Source of the DNA: Aquabacterium olei
GTDB lineage: Bacteria > Pseudomonadota > Gammaproteobacteria > Burkholderiales > Burkholderiaceae_C
NCBI RefSeq assembly: GCF_003100395.1
Contig: NZ_CP029210.1
Coordinates: 2,852,001 to 2,916,000 of the forward strand
Length of the DNA: 64,000 nucleotides
Direction of reading: 5' to 3'
This document shows, piece after piece, positions 47,525-56,806 of the stretch (position 1 is its first letter; every line of letters starts with the position of its first letter). Position numbers and translations under genes: made by a program. The notes below the pieces were generated by a model. It was not told the origin of the DNA, searched no databases, and worked only from the letters and a program-made list of their open reading frames with translations.

Positions 47525-50018
47525 ATTCGATCGGGGTGAGTTTGGCCACGCTCAGCATCAGCCACTTCGTGCCATGCCGGCCGAAGTTGACCTGCACGCG
47601 CGCGTCCGCGCCCGTGCCTTCCAGCGTCAGCACCACGCCTTCGCCGAACTTGGTGTGGAACACGCCCTGCCCCACGCGCAGCCCGCCTTCGTTCTTGGCC
47701 TCGGCCATGGCCTTGGGCAGCGGCGCAGTCAGGTCCTTGAAGGTGTCTTCTTTGCGGGCGCCGCCCCAGGCCTGGCCGCCGTAGCCGCCGCGGCTGCCTC
47801 CACCGTAGGCGCCCTGGCCGCCCTGCCCGCCTTGTCGGTAGGGCTGCGCACCGGCGCCCACCATCGAGCCCATGCCGCGGCCACTCGACCAGGCGTCCTG
47901 ATACGACTTGGCAAAGCCGGAGCCGAAGCCCTGATTGCGCGGCGTGAGCCACTTCAGTGAGGCCTCGGGCAGCTCGTCGAGAAAGCGGCTCTTGATGTTG
48001 TAGCGGGTCTGGCCGTGCAGCATCCGGGTCTGACTGAAGCAGATGTTCAGGCGCTGGCGCGCCCGCGTGATCGCCACGTACATCAGCCGGCGTTCCTCTT
48101 CCAGGCCCTCGGTCGTGTTCATCGAATTCTCGTGCGGGAAGAGGCCTTCCTCCAGCCCGGTCAGGAACACGTTGTTGAACTCGAGGCCCTTGGCCGCGTG
48201 AATGGTCATGAGCTGGACGGCATCCTGCCCTGCCTGGGCCTGGTTGTCGCCCGCTTCCAGCGAGGCATGTGTCAGGAAGGCCAGCAGCGGCGAGATGATC
48301 TCGCCGGTCTCGGCATCGGGCAGGGTGTTGGCCAGCGCCACGGCAGCGGGCAGGCCTTCGCTGATGGCACCGGCGGATTCGTCCACCGGCAACGCCACGG
48401 CGTCCTTGCCAAAGCCCTCCTGCGTCACGAAGGCCTCGGCGGCGTTCACCAGTTCGGCCAGGTTCTCCAGCCGCTCCTGGCCTTCTTTTTCCGCGCGGTA
48501 GAAGTCGGCCAGCCCCGAGGCCTCGACCACGTGCTCGATGATCTGGCGCAGCGTCAGGCCGCGCGTGCACTCGCGCATGGCATCGACCAGCGCCACAAAG
48601 CCCTGCAGGTTGGCCCCCGTCTTGCCGGGCACGGCCGTCACGCTCTGCGCCAGGCTGCGGCCCGTGCTGCGCGCCGCATCCTGCAGCAGCTCGACGCTGC
48701 GCGCCCCGATGCCGCGCGCCGGAAAGTTCACCACGCGCAGAAAGCTCGTGTCGTCGTTCGGGTTCTCGATCAGGCGCAGGTAGGCCAGCGCGTGCTTGAT
48801 TTCCGCGCGTTCGAAGAAACGCAGGCCGCCGTACACCTTGTAGGCCACGCCCGCGTTGAACAGCGCCGATTCGATCACCCGCGACTGCGCGTTGCTGCGG
48901 TAGAGCACCGCGACCTCGTGCAGCGGGTGGCCCTCGCGGTGCAGCAGGCGCGCTTCTTCCACGATCCACTGCGCCTCGGCGTAGTCGCTCGAGGCCTCGT
49001 ACACGCGGATCGGCTCACCCTGCCCCGCGTCGGTGCGCAGGTTCTTGCCCAGGCGCTTGCTGTTCTGCGCGATCAGCGTGTTGGCGGCATCGAGGATGTG
49101 GCCGAAGCTGCGGTAGTTCTGTTCCAGCTTCACCACCTTGGGCACGCGGAACTCGCGCTCGAAGTCGGCCATGTTGCCGACCTGCGCGCCGCGGAAGGCG
49201 TAGATGCTCTGATCGTCGTCGCCCACCGCAAACAGGCTGTTGCCCGTTTCTTCCGGTCGGCCGGCAAACATCTTCAGCCACAGGTACTGCAGCCGGTTGG
49301 TGTCCTGGAACTCGTCGACCAGGATGTGCTTGAAGCGGCGCTGGTAGTGGGCCCGCACCTCCGGGTGGTCGCGCATGATCTCGTAGGTGCGCAGCATCAG
49401 CTCGGCAAAGTCGACCACGCCCTCGCGGGTGCACTGGTCTTCATAGGCCTGATACACCGTGAGCTGCATGCGGCCGAGTTCGTCACGCGGCTGGATGTCC
49501 TTCGGGCGGCGGCCCTCTTCCTTGCAGTTCGCGATGAACCACGTCGTCTGCTTGGGCACGCACTTTTCTTCGTCGTACTTCAGCGCCTTGATGATGCGCT
49601 TGACGGCCGAGAGCTGGTCTTGCGTGTCGAGGATCTGGAAGGCCGACGGCAGGCCGGCGATGCGGGCGTGAGCACGCAGGAAGCGGTTGCACAGGCCGTG
49701 GAAGGTCCCGATCCACATGGCCCGCGTGTTCACCGGCAGCATGGCCGACAGACGGGCCTGCATCTCCTTGGCGGCCTTGTTCGTGAAGGTCACGGCCATG
49801 ATGCTGGCCGGCGTGGCCTGACCGGTCTGCAGCAGCCAGGCAATGCGCGTCGTGAGCACGCGGGTCTTGCCCGAGCCGGCACCAGCCAGGATCAGGGCAG
49901 GCCCGGGCGGGGCCGTCACGGCGGCAAGCTGCTCGGGGTTCAACCCGGCCAACAAGGAAGAGGAGCCGGTGGTGGCATGCGGGGCCGCCAGGCCGGAGGG
50001 CGCGTTGTGCTCGGTCAT
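47523..50018 (-). CDS. uvrD: UvrD/PcrA-type DNA helicase II
   Basis: Superfamily 1A 3'-5' helicase of excision and mismatch repair. Motif I is GAGSGKT (46-52), motif II DEFQDTN near 238, motif III GDDDQSIYAFRGA, motif IV QNYRS, motif V TIHAAKGLEF and motif VI RLMYVAITRARQ. After a Gly-rich linker (about 715-760) the C-terminus forms a small barrel (VGQGVFHTKFGEGVV) that in PcrA/UvrD binds RNA polymerase. 831 residues is slightly long for the family. TAAAAT ends six bases before the ATG with no Shine-Dalgarno. Confidence 0.95.
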   Translation of the reverse strand: MTEHNAPSGLAAPHATTGSSSLLAGLNPEQLAAVTAPPGPALILAGAGSGKTRVLTTRIAWLLQTGQATPASIMAVTFTNKAAKEMQARLSAMLPVNTRAMWIGTFHGLCNRFLRAHARIAGLPSAFQILDTQDQLSAVKRIIKALKYDEEKCVPKQTTWFIANCKEEGRRPKDIQPRDELGRMQLTVYQAYEDQCTREGVVDFAELMLRTYEIMRDHPEVRAHYQRRFKHILVDEFQDTNRLQYLWLKMFAGRPEETGNSLFAVGDDDQSIYAFRGAQVGNMADFEREFRVPKVVKLEQNYRSFGHILDAANTLIAQNSKRLGKNLRTDAGQGEPIRVYEASSDYAEAQWIVEEARLLHREGHPLHEVAVLYRSNAQSRVIESALFNAGVAYKVYGGLRFFERAEIKHALAYLRLIENPNDDTSFLRVVNFPARGIGARSVELLQDAARSTGRSLAQSVTAVPGKTGANLQGFVALVDAMRECTRGLTLRQIIEHVVEASGLADFYRAEKEGQERLENLAELVNAAEAFVTQEGFGKDAVALPVDESAGAISEGLPAAVALANTLPDAETGEIISPLLAFLTHASLEAGDNQAQAGQDAVQLMTIHAAKGLEFNNVFLTGLEEGLFPHENSMNTTEGLEEERRLMYVAITRARQRLNICFSQTRMLHGQTRYNIKSRFLDELPEASLKWLTPRNQGFGSGFAKSYQDAWSSGRGMGSMVGAGAQPYRQGGQGGQGAYGGGSRGGYGGQAWGGARKEDTFKDLTAPLPKAMAEAKNEGGLRVGQGVFHTKFGEGVVLTLEGTGADARVQVNFGRHGTKWLMLSVAKLTPIE

Positions 50019-50024
50019 CGACCG

Positions 50025-50030
50025 ATTTTA
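50025..50030 (-). promoter_or_regulatory. Candidate -10 of uvrD
   Basis: CCTAAAATCGG on the minus strand: TAAAAT ends six bases before the uvrD ATG, which suggests a leaderless mRNA. Confidence 0.45.
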
Positions 50031-50067
50031 GGCGGCATTGCCCCGCCGCCCGGGCGCGGTGTCCCGC

Positions 50068-51309
50068 TCAGGCCCCTTGGGGCACGGGCGAGCCCAAGGC
50101 CATGTCACGTGTCAGCAAACGCGACATCAGCTCGCCCACGCTGCGGATCTGGTCGCCAAAGGGCAAAGCCCCCGCACCGCGGAAGAACAGCCCCTTGTTG
50201 ACGTCCCCGCGCAGGGCGGCGGCCAGCTGGTTGTCGATGCAGAACTGCCCCCAGCCCGCCAGGCCGTCGCGCAGGCCGCACTGGGCCAGGCAATCGAAAG
50301 CTTTGGTGCAGCGCTTGCGCACCTGGGTCACGGCCTGCAGGCGGTCTTCCACGCGCAGATAGGCCTTGAGCCAGGGCGTCATCACGGCGCGCGCCGGCAG
50401 GCCGGCCACGCTGGTGAAGGTGGTCAGGTCCTCCTCACGCGCCTCGGCCAGGACACGCTTGAACTCGGGGTGGGCGTCCGATTCTTCCGTGACCGCGAAG
50501 GGCGTGCCGAGCTGTACCGCCGACGCGCCGAGGTCCTGCAGCCGCTGGATGTCTTCAAAGGTGCGGATGCCGCCCGCCGCAATCAGCGGCACCTCTTTCT
50601 CGATCCCGGCGTCACGCAGAAACGCCCGCACGGCCGGGATGACGTTCTCGAAGTCGAATCGCGTGTCCTGCAGATCAGCCACCTTGGCGGCACCCAGGTG
50701 GCCACCGGCCAGCCGGGGGTGCTCGATCACGATGGCATCGGGCAGGCGCTTCTTGCGCTCCCATTTGCGCACCACCAGTTGCACGCCCCGGGCGTCCGAC
50801 AGGATGGGCACCAGCAGCGCGTTCGGATGGTCCTGCGCCAGGTCCGGCAGGTCGAGCGGCAGGCCGGCGCCCACCACCACGGCATCGATGCCGCATTCCA
50901 GCGCCCGTTTGATGGCCGGCGCGTACTCGCTCACCGCCCGCATCACATTGACTGCCAACAGGCCGCGCCCTTGCGACAGCGCACGGGCTGCCGCGATCTC
51001 GCGCTCGAGCGCTTCCAGGTTGGCCTCGTCGATCTGGGCCTTGGTGTCCTCGTCCTGACCGATGCGCGAGGCCAGGCCTTGCGTGCGCGCCATCAGGTCG
51101 GGATGGTGCCGACGCAGGTCGACGGACGACAAGGTTCCCACGCCGCCCGCTGCGGCCACAGAGCCGGCCAGCCGGTGCGCCGACACGCCGACACCCATGC
51201 CACCCTGAACGATCGGCAGCAGGTGCCGCCCACCCAGAGACAAGGGTTGGAGGCCACTGCGCTCGAGCAGGCCGGCGAGCTCGGGGTGGACGTGCGGAAG
51301 GTCGGTCAT
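50068..51309 (-). CDS. Nitronate monooxygenase family flavoprotein
   Basis: A 413-residue FMN-binding TIM-barrel protein of the 2-nitropropane dioxygenase family. LPIVQGGMGVGVSAHRLAGSVAAAGGVGTLS lies at the N-terminus, VPLIAAGGIRTFEDIQRL and GASAVQLGTPF form the phosphate-binding part. The C-terminal third carries several cysteines (KRCTKAFDCLAQCGL). It resembles the long class related to enoyl-reductase-like and PUFA-type proteins, so true nitronate oxidation is not assured. ATG 51309 is used; no obvious ribosome site. Separated by 48 bases from uvrD, same strand. Confidence 0.82.
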   Translation of the reverse strand: MTDLPHVHPELAGLLERSGLQPLSLGGRHLLPIVQGGMGVGVSAHRLAGSVAAAGGVGTLSSVDLRRHHPDLMARTQGLASRIGQDEDTKAQIDEANLEALEREIAAARALSQGRGLLAVNVMRAVSEYAPAIKRALECGIDAVVVGAGLPLDLPDLAQDHPNALLVPILSDARGVQLVVRKWERKKRLPDAIVIEHPRLAGGHLGAAKVADLQDTRFDFENVIPAVRAFLRDAGIEKEVPLIAAGGIRTFEDIQRLQDLGASAVQLGTPFAVTEESDAHPEFKRVLAEAREEDLTTFTSVAGLPARAVMTPWLKAYLRVEDRLQAVTQVRKRCTKAFDCLAQCGLRDGLAGWGQFCIDNQLAAALRGDVNKGLFFRGAGALPFGDQIRSVGELMSRLLTRDMALGSPVPQGA

Positions 51310-51386
51310 GACAGGGCGATGCGGTTGCGCACTGGGCGCGGAACCGCCACGGTAGTCCTGTCGTCCTGTGGACCGCTTGCCCCAGG

Positions 51387-51803
51387 TCAAGCGCCCGGCT
51401 TGCTGTCTCGGCGTGGCGACGCGGTCGCGGCGGTACCAGCACCGCCTGTACGGTTCGCCGCGCCAGATGCGGCCAGAGTGCCCGCCAGGGCCACCACCGT
51501 GCTGACCACGGGCCGCCAGCGTTGCCACAGGGCCCACGCGCCCAACAGACGGCCGCTCAGCCCCACGGCACGGCGCGGGCGCCACCACAGCCACGCCAGC
51601 GCCACGCCACCCAGCAACCAGGGATGACGACGCAGCCAATGACCCGCGCCCACCACGCGGTCAAGCACGCGCTCGGCGGGTGACACCAGGGTGATGTAGT
51701 CGTCGGCCAGTTGGCGGCGCAGCACGGCACTGCGGTCGATCAAGGCCCGCTTGCGCGCCTCACGCGCTGCCGCGACGCCGCCATCCGACCAGGGCGCACT
51801 CAT
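51387..51803 (-). CDS. YqjK-like protein
   Basis: A 138-residue small protein, third in a DUF883-YqjE-YqjK set. It opens with a basic amphipathic helix (AREARKRALIDRSAVLRRQLADD), has a Trp/Arg-rich middle (HPWLLGGVALAWLWWRPRRA) that may form a membrane hairpin, and a Ser/Ala-rich end. ATG 51803 overlaps the YqjE stop (ATGA). The function of this trio is not known beyond a membrane and stress association of E. coli homologues. Confidence 0.75.
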   Translation of the reverse strand: MSAPWSDGGVAAAREARKRALIDRSAVLRRQLADDYITLVSPAERVLDRVVGAGHWLRRHPWLLGGVALAWLWWRPRRAVGLSGRLLGAWALWQRWRPVVSTVVALAGTLAASGAANRTGGAGTAATASPRRDSKPGA

Positions 51804-52225
51804 GGGGCGGCCCCCGGCGCGCCGCCCATCTCGCCCATCAGGGCGCGCCGGTCGGCCTCGAGTTCGGCCAGGGTCGCAGGCAGCAGGCCCGCACGGCCCG
51901 CCCAAAGACTGCGGATGCGCCACCATGCCAGCCCCGCTGCGGCACCCAGCATCAAGGTGACGCTGCCCAGCGCCAGCAGGCGGTGTGTGTCCCAGAACAG
52001 CACCGTGACGAACACCGCCGCAAACGCCAGCGCAAAGCAGGCCAGCACCACGGCCGCCGCGCCCCACGCCAGCGTGGCCAGCAGCCGGTCGCGCTCTTCC
52101 TCCAACTCGATGCTGGCCAGCGCGAGCCGGTCGTGGCCCAGCGCCATCAGGGTCGCCAGCAAGCCCCGCAAAGAGGCCGTCAGTCGACCCGATGCCGTCG
52201 CGGAATCGGCAGCCGTGTCACCCAT
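51800..52225 (-). CDS. YqjE-like phage-holin-family membrane protein
   Basis: A 141-residue protein with two adjacent membrane helices (LLATLAWGAAAVVLACFALAF and LLALGSVTLMLGAAAGLAWW) flanked by charged amphipathic helices, the layout of the Phage_holin_3_6/YqjE family. Despite the family name it is a housekeeping membrane protein and no phage genes are near. It overlaps the YqjK gene by four bases and follows the DUF883 gene by 21. Confidence 0.82.
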   Translation of the reverse strand: MGDTAADSATASGRLTASLRGLLATLMALGHDRLALASIELEEERDRLLATLAWGAAAVVLACFALAFAAVFVTVLFWDTHRLLALGSVTLMLGAAAGLAWWRIRSLWAGRAGLLPATLAELEADRRALMGEMGGAPGAAP

Positions 52226-52246
52226 GCGCGACGACGCCTTTCATGC

Positions 52247-52558
52247 TCAACGGCGGCCGATCACCACGCCGAGCAGCAGGCCCACGCCCGCCGCCACGCC
52301 GATGGCCTTCCAGGGGTTCTCGTGCACATAGCCATCGGTCGCCTTCGCCGCGGCCTTGGCCTTGTCCACCACCGCAGCCTGGGCCTCGATCAGCCCGTCC
52401 TTCGCGTGCGACAGCGTCGCCTGCAGCCGGTCGCGCACATGCACCAACTCGTCGGCCCCCTCACCGGCAGTGGCCTTCAGCAAGGCCTCGGCATCGGCCA
52501 GCACCCGCTTCAGGTCGGCAACGAGGATGTCCTTCTGGGCCGCGCTCATGTCGTTCAT
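52247..52558 (-). CDS. DUF883 (ElaB/YqjD-like) tail-anchored protein
   Basis: A 103-residue protein with a long N-terminal amphipathic helix (LVADLKRVLADAEALLKATAGE), a second helix rich in Ala/Lys, the conserved YVHENPWKAIG and one C-terminal membrane helix (VAAGVGLLLGVVIGRR). E. coli YqjD and ElaB bind ribosomes and tether them to the inner membrane in stationary phase; the same is likely here. AGGAG precedes the ATG. First gene of the DUF883-YqjE-YqjK operon. Confidence 0.9.
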   Translation of the reverse strand: MNDMSAAQKDILVADLKRVLADAEALLKATAGEGADELVHVRDRLQATLSHAKDGLIEAQAAVVDKAKAAAKATDGYVHENPWKAIGVAAGVGLLLGVVIGRR

Positions 52559-52595
52559 GTTTCTGCTCCTTGTTTTGGGGTTGAAAGAAGAGGAA

Positions 52596-53045
52596 TCAGC
52601 CGTGCAGCACCAGCAACGGCACCTGGCTGTGCGCCAGCACGCTCTTGGTCAGCGAGCCATGAATCAGTGCATCCAGGCCATGCCGGCCGTGAGTGGCCAT
52701 CACGACGAGGTCGCAGCCCTGGCGCTTGGCGGTTTCGACGATCGCATCCTGCACGCTGTCGGTGATCACGAACTGGCCGTCAAAGGCCACGCCCGCGGCC
52801 TTGGCCTTGTCGGCGAAGGCCTGCAGCACCTCGCGGGCGTGGGCCTCGCAACGCTTTTCGTGCTCCTGGAAGGTGGCCACGTCGTAAGCCACCGCCGACT
52901 GCTCGACCACCAGCACCGGCAGCGGCGGTTCGGCTGTGAAACCGGTGATCGACGCACCCAGCATCTTGGCCAGACCGATGCTGTGATCGATTGCCTTGTT
53001 GGACAGCTCGCTGCCGTCGACCGGCACCAGAAGATGTTCGTACAT
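52596..53045 (-). CDS. Universal stress protein UspA family
   Basis: A 149-residue alpha/beta stress protein starting MYEHLLVPVDGSELSNKAID. The ATP-loop pattern GxxGxx9GS is represented by MATHGRHGLDALIHGSLTKSVL, so an ATP-binding Usp is expected. It starts the strand that continues into the DUF883 trio after 37 bases, so these may share stress control. A promoter and a leader hairpin lie upstream. Confidence 0.92.
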   Translation of the reverse strand: MYEHLLVPVDGSELSNKAIDHSIGLAKMLGASITGFTAEPPLPVLVVEQSAVAYDVATFQEHEKRCEAHAREVLQAFADKAKAAGVAFDGQFVITDSVQDAIVETAKRQGCDLVVMATHGRHGLDALIHGSLTKSVLAHSQVPLLVLHG

Positions 53046-53067
53046 GAGGGCCTCCTTGGCGTCAGGT

Positions 53068-53085
53068 GGCAGCCGGTGGGCTGCC
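53068..53085 (-). other. Hairpin in the uspA leader
   Basis: GGCAGCC-GGTG-GGCTGCC, a perfect 7-bp stem with a four-base loop, lies between the predicted uspA promoter and its ATG, leaving 22 bases for the ribosome site. It may affect mRNA stability or translation. Confidence 0.5.
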
Positions 53086-53093
53086 TTGGTTCC

Positions 53094-53123
53094 ATGCTAG
53101 GCCGACAAGACCCTGCTTGCCAA
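53094..53123 (-). promoter_or_regulatory. Candidate uspA promoter (TTGGCA-18-TAGCAT)
   Basis: On the minus strand TTGGCA (53123-53118) and TAGCAT (53099-53094) are 18 bases apart. The predicted start is about 40 bases upstream of the ATG. Confidence 0.5.
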
Positions 53124-53225
53124 GTGCTTTACCGAGCAGACACACAGCGTCACCCGGCCAGACCTTGATCCACGGCAGCTTTCAAGCGAAGCCCTGTCGC
53201 GTGACGGGAACGCCGGCAGCCGACC

Positions 53226-53231
53226 TAAAAT
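53226..53231 (+). promoter_or_regulatory. Candidate -10 of valS
   Basis: CCTAAAATCGCGC, of the recurring -10 type, sits 63 bases before the valS ATG. No good -35 is evident. Confidence 0.4.
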
Positions 53232-53294
53232 CGCGCTTTGCGCCGCGCACGCCGTTCGTGCGACGACCCACCGGGCCCCGCCCCGCACCACACA

Positions 53295-56129
53295 ATGACC
53301 GAACTCGCCAAATCCTTCGAACCCGGCCCGATTGAAGCCCTCTACGGCCCCCAGTGGGAACAACGCGGCCTCTACAAGCCCACGCTCGACGAGTCCAGGC
53401 CCTCCTTCTGCATCCAGCTGCCGCCGCCCAACGTCACGGGCACGCTGCACATGGGCCACGCGTTCAACCAGACCATCATGGACTCGTTGACGCGCTACCA
53501 CCGCATGCTGGGCCACAACACGCTGTGGATTCCGGGCACCGACCACGCCGGCATCGCCACGCAGATCGTGGTGGAGCGCCAGCTGCAGGACAAGGGCCAG
53601 ACGCGCCATGACCTCGGCCGCAAGAACTTCGTGGCCCGCATCTGGGAGTGGAAGGAGCAGTCCGGCTCGACCATTACCCAGCAGATGCGCCGCATGGGCG
53701 ACTCGGTCTCGTGGGAGCACGAGTACTTCACCATGGACGACAAGCTGTCCAAGGTCGTGGCCGACACCTTCGTGCGCCTCTATGAAGAAGGCCTGATCTA
53801 CCGCGGCAAGCGCCTGGTGAGCTGGGACCCGATCCTCAAGTCCGCCGTGTCCGACCTCGAGGTCGAGAGCGAGGAAGAAGAAGGCTCGATGTGGCACATC
53901 CGCTACCCCGTCGAGGGCAGCGACGCGAGCCTGGTCGTGGCCACCACCCGGCCTGAAACCATGCTGGGCGACACCGCCGTCATGGTCCACCCCGAAGACG
54001 AGCGCTACACGCACCTGATCGGCAAGCAGGTGCGCCTGCCCATCACCGGTCGCCTGGTGCCTGTGATCGCCGACGAGCACGTCGACAAGGAGTTCGGCAC
54101 CGGCGTCGTCAAGGTCACCCCGGCCCACGACACCAACGACTACCAAGTCGGCCTGCGCCACAAGCTGCCCATGCTGACCATCTTCGACCTGGAGGCCAAG
54201 GTCAGCGCGCACGAAGCCACCGACATCCCCGCCGAGTACGTGGGCCTGGACCGCTTCGTGGCCCGCAAGCAGCTGGTCGCCCGACTGGACGCCGACGGCC
54301 TGCTGGTCGAGGTCAAGAAGCACAAGCTGATGGTGCCGCGCTGCGCCCGCACCGGCCAGGTCATCGAGCCCATGCTGACCGACCAGTGGTTCGTCGCCAT
54401 GACCAAGCCCGGCGCTGGCGGCAAGTCGATCGCCCAACAGGCCATCGAGGCAGTGGATTCGGGCGAAGTGAAGTTCGTGCCCGAGAACTGGGTCAACACC
54501 TACAACCAGTGGATGAAGAACATCCAGGACTGGTGCATCAGCCGCCAGCTGTGGTGGGGCCACCAGATCCCGGCCTGGTACGGCAGCAACGGCGAGGTCT
54601 TCGTGGCCCGCTCGGAAGACGACGCGCGCGCCAAGGCCACAGCCGCCGGCTACACCGGTGAGCTCACCCGCGACGAAGACGTGCTCGACACCTGGTACTC
54701 GTCGGCGCTGGTGCCGTTCTCGACGCTGGGCTGGCCCGAGCAGACCAAGGAGCAGGACCTCTTCCTGCCCTCCTCCGTGCTCGTCACCGGCTACGACATC
54801 ATCTTCTTCTGGGTCGCCCGGATGATCATGATGACCAAGCACTTCACCGGCAAGGTCCCCTTCAAGCACGTCTACATCCACGGCCTGGTGCTCGACGCCC
54901 AGGGCAACAAGATGTCGAAGTCGGAAGGCAACGTGCTCGACCCGGTCGACCTGATCGATGGCATCGAGCTGGCTCCGCTGCTGGACAAGCGCACGAGCGG
55001 CCTGCGCAAGCCCGAAACCGCCCCCAGGGTCCGCAAGAACACGGAAAAAGAGTTCCCAGACGGCATTCCGGGTTACGGCGCCGACGCACTGCGCTTCACC
55101 TTCGCCGCGCTGGCCAGCCTGGGCCGCGCCATCAACTTCGACAGCAAGCGCTGCGAGGGCTACCGCAACTTCTGCAACAAGCTCTGGAACGCCACCCGCT
55201 TCGTGCTGATGAACTGCGAGGGCCACGACTGCGGTCTGGCAGCCCACGAGCCCGGCGTCTGCGCGGCCGGCGGCTACCTTGACTTCAGCCCCGCCGACAA
55301 GTGGATCGTCAGCGAGCTGCAGCGCGTGGAAGCCGCTGTGGCCCAGGGCTTTGCCGAGTTCCGCCTCGACAACGTGGCCAACGCGCTCTACCAGTTCGTG
55401 TGGGACGAGTACTGCGACTGGTACCTGGAAATCGCCAAGGTGCAGATCCAGACCGGCAACGAAGCCCAGCAGCGCGCCACCCGCCGCACCCTGATCCGCG
55501 TGCTGGAAACCGTGCTGCGCCTGCTGCACCCCATCACCCCCTTCATCACCGAAGCCCTGTGGCAGGTGGTGGCCCCGGTGGCAGGCCGCAAGCAGGCTGA
55601 CAGCGACGCCAGCATCGTGGTGGCGCCCTACCCCGTGGCCGACCTGGGCCGCGTCGACCCGGCTGCCGACGCCTGGGTGGCACGACTGAAGGCCGTGGTC
55701 GGCAGTGTGCGTAACCTGCGCGGCGAGATGAAGCTCTCGCCCGCCGAGCGCGTGCCCCTGCTCACCACCGGCGATGCCGACTTCATCCGCCAGGCTGGTG
55801 CGATCCTGAAGGCGCTGGGCAAGCTGGGCGAGGTGCAGGTGCTGGACGAAGCCGCCTTCGTGGCCGCGACCACCATGGCCCCCGTGGCCGTGCAGGGCGA
55901 AGCCCGCCTGGCGCTGCACGTCGAGATCGACGTGGCCGCCGAGAAGGAGCGCCTGTCGAAAGAGATCACCCGCCTGCAGGGCGAGATCGCCAAGGCCGAG
56001 GCCAAGCTGGGCAACGAAGGCTTTGTGGCCCGCGCCCCGGCCGCCGTGGTCGAGCAGGAAAAGCAGCGTGTGGCCGATTTCAGCGCCGCGCTGGCGCGCG
56101 TGAAGGACCAGTTCCAGCGATTGGGCTGA
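53295..56129 (+). CDS. valS: Valyl-tRNA synthetase
   Basis: Class I synthetase charging tRNA-Val. The signature HMGH is at 52-55 and KMSKS at 539-543; the editing (CP1) domain lies between with [17 protein letters not shown] and the anticodon-binding helices follow, ending in a coiled coil ([23 protein letters not shown]) that binds the tRNA elbow. 944 residues is the normal proteobacterial size. ATG 53295 gives the usual [10 protein letters not shown] start. A terminator lies just after the stop. Confidence 0.97.
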   Translation: MTELAKSFEPGPIEALYGPQWEQRGLYKPTLDESRPSFCIQLPPPNVTGTLHMGHAFNQTIMDSLTRYHRMLGHNTLWIPGTDHAGIATQIVVERQLQDKGQTRHDLGRKNFVARIWEWKEQSGSTITQQMRRMGDSVSWEHEYFTMDDKLSKVVADTFVRLYEEGLIYRGKRLVSWDPILKSAVSDLEVESEEEEGSMWHIRYPVEGSDASLVVATTRPETMLGDTAVMVHPEDERYTHLIGKQVRLPITGRLVPVIADEHVDKEFGTGVVKVTPAHDTNDYQVGLRHKLPMLTIFDLEAKVSAHEATDIPAEYVGLDRFVARKQLVARLDADGLLVEVKKHKLMVPRCARTGQVIEPMLTDQWFVAMTKPGAGGKSIAQQAIEAVDSGEVKFVPENWVNTYNQWMKNIQDWCISRQLWWGHQIPAWYGSNGEVFVARSEDDARAKATAAGYTGELTRDEDVLDTWYSSALVPFSTLGWPEQTKEQDLFLPSSVLVTGYDIIFFWVARMIMMTKHFTGKVPFKHVYIHGLVLDAQGNKMSKSEGNVLDPVDLIDGIELAPLLDKRTSGLRKPETAPRVRKNTEKEFPDGIPGYGADALRFTFAALASLGRAINFDSKRCEGYRNFCNKLWNATRFVLMNCEGHDCGLAAHEPGVCAAGGYLDFSPADKWIVSELQRVEAAVAQGFAEFRLDNVANALYQFVWDEYCDWYLEIAKVQIQTGNEAQQRATRRTLIRVLETVLRLLHPITPFITEALWQVVAPVAGRKQADSDASIVVAPYPVADLGRVDPAADAWVARLKAVVGSVRNLRGEMKLSPAERVPLLTTGDADFIRQAGAILKALGKLGEVQVLDEAAFVAATTMAPVAVQGEARLALHVEIDVAAEKERLSKEITRLQGEIAKAEAKLGNEGFVARAPAAVVEQEKQRVADFSAALARVKDQFQRLG

Positions 56130-56167
56130 CGCGTGAGGGGGCCAGGCGGCCCTTCACCGCAAACGAC

Positions 56168-56194
56168 AAGGGCGCACCGTGGTGCGCCCTTTTT
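56168..56194 (+). terminator. Rho-independent terminator of valS
   Basis: AAGGGCGCACC (56168-56178) pairs with GGTGCGCCCTT (56181-56191) across a two-base tip and is followed by more T. It lies 38 bases after the valS stop and between convergent valS and aroK. Confidence 0.92.
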
Positions 56195-56211
56195 CATGCC
56201 TCACTCGGCAT

Positions 56212-56796
56212 TCAGGTCGGTGCAGCACTCGGCCCGCTCGCGTGGTCTCCGACGTGGTCCTCGCCGTGCGGCAGGCAGCCGGCCTGCTCCAGTTGCGACA
56301 GGATCAGCCCCACCAGCATCGACACCGACGGGCGGCCCGTGTCCACGCAGAAGTGGGCGGTCTGCTCGTACAGCGGATGCCGCTGGGCATGCAGATCCCG
56401 CAAGCGGGACAGCGGGTCGGCCACCTGCAGCAGCGGACGCTGCGTGTCATGACGCAGCCTGCGGAACAGTTCCTCCGGCGTCGAGCGCAGATAGACCACG
56501 GTGGTGCGATCGCGAAGGTGGGCCCGGTTGGGTGCCCGCAGTACCGCGCCGCCCCCGGTGGCCAGCACCAGCGGCTCGCCCGTGTGCGCCGTCAGTTCGT
56601 CGATGACCCGCTCTTCGAGGTCACGAAAGGCCGGCTCGCCGTGCTGCTCGAAGAACGCACGGATCGGCATGCCGAGCCGCTCTTCCAGCACATGGTCCGC
56701 ATCGACGAAGCGTGCACCCAGGCGCCGCGCAAGCTGGCGCCCGACCGTGGTCTTGCCACCGCCGGGCAGGCCTACCAGAGAAACAACAGAAACCAA
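56212..56796 (-). CDS. aroK: Shikimate kinase
   Basis: Phosphorylates shikimate in aromatic amino acid synthesis. Walker A GLPGGGKTT (9-17), the shikimate-binding D34 in FVDADHVLEERLG, the GGG loop in VLATGGGAVL and RPLL of the lid region are present. The 194 residues include a C-terminal extension. It follows pilQ by ten bases, the classic pilMNOPQ-aroK arrangement, but aroB, which usually comes next, is absent: valS converges here. Confidence 0.94.
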   Translation of the reverse strand: MVSVVSLVGLPGGGKTTVGRQLARRLGARFVDADHVLEERLGMPIRAFFEQHGEPAFRDLEERVIDELTAHTGEPLVLATGGGAVLRAPNRAHLRDRTTVVYLRSTPEELFRRLRHDTQRPLLQVADPLSRLRDLHAQRHPLYEQTAHFCVDTGRPSVSMLVGLILSQLEQAGCLPHGEDHVGDHASGPSAAPT

Positions 56797-56806
56797 GCCG
56801 GTCAGA

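Noticed and set aside
51800..52225. Phage holin as evidence of prophage
   Set aside because: The YqjE family carries a holin domain name but is a housekeeping gene with DUF883 and YqjK partners; no phage genes are near.
53046..53294. T-box leader for valS
   Set aside because: No T-box sequence or specifier stem was found; the leader is short and T-boxes for valS are a Gram-positive feature.
53097..55919. A 940-codon minus-strand frame opposite valS
   Set aside because: Antisense to valS with shadow composition; the conserved ValRS motifs are on the plus strand.
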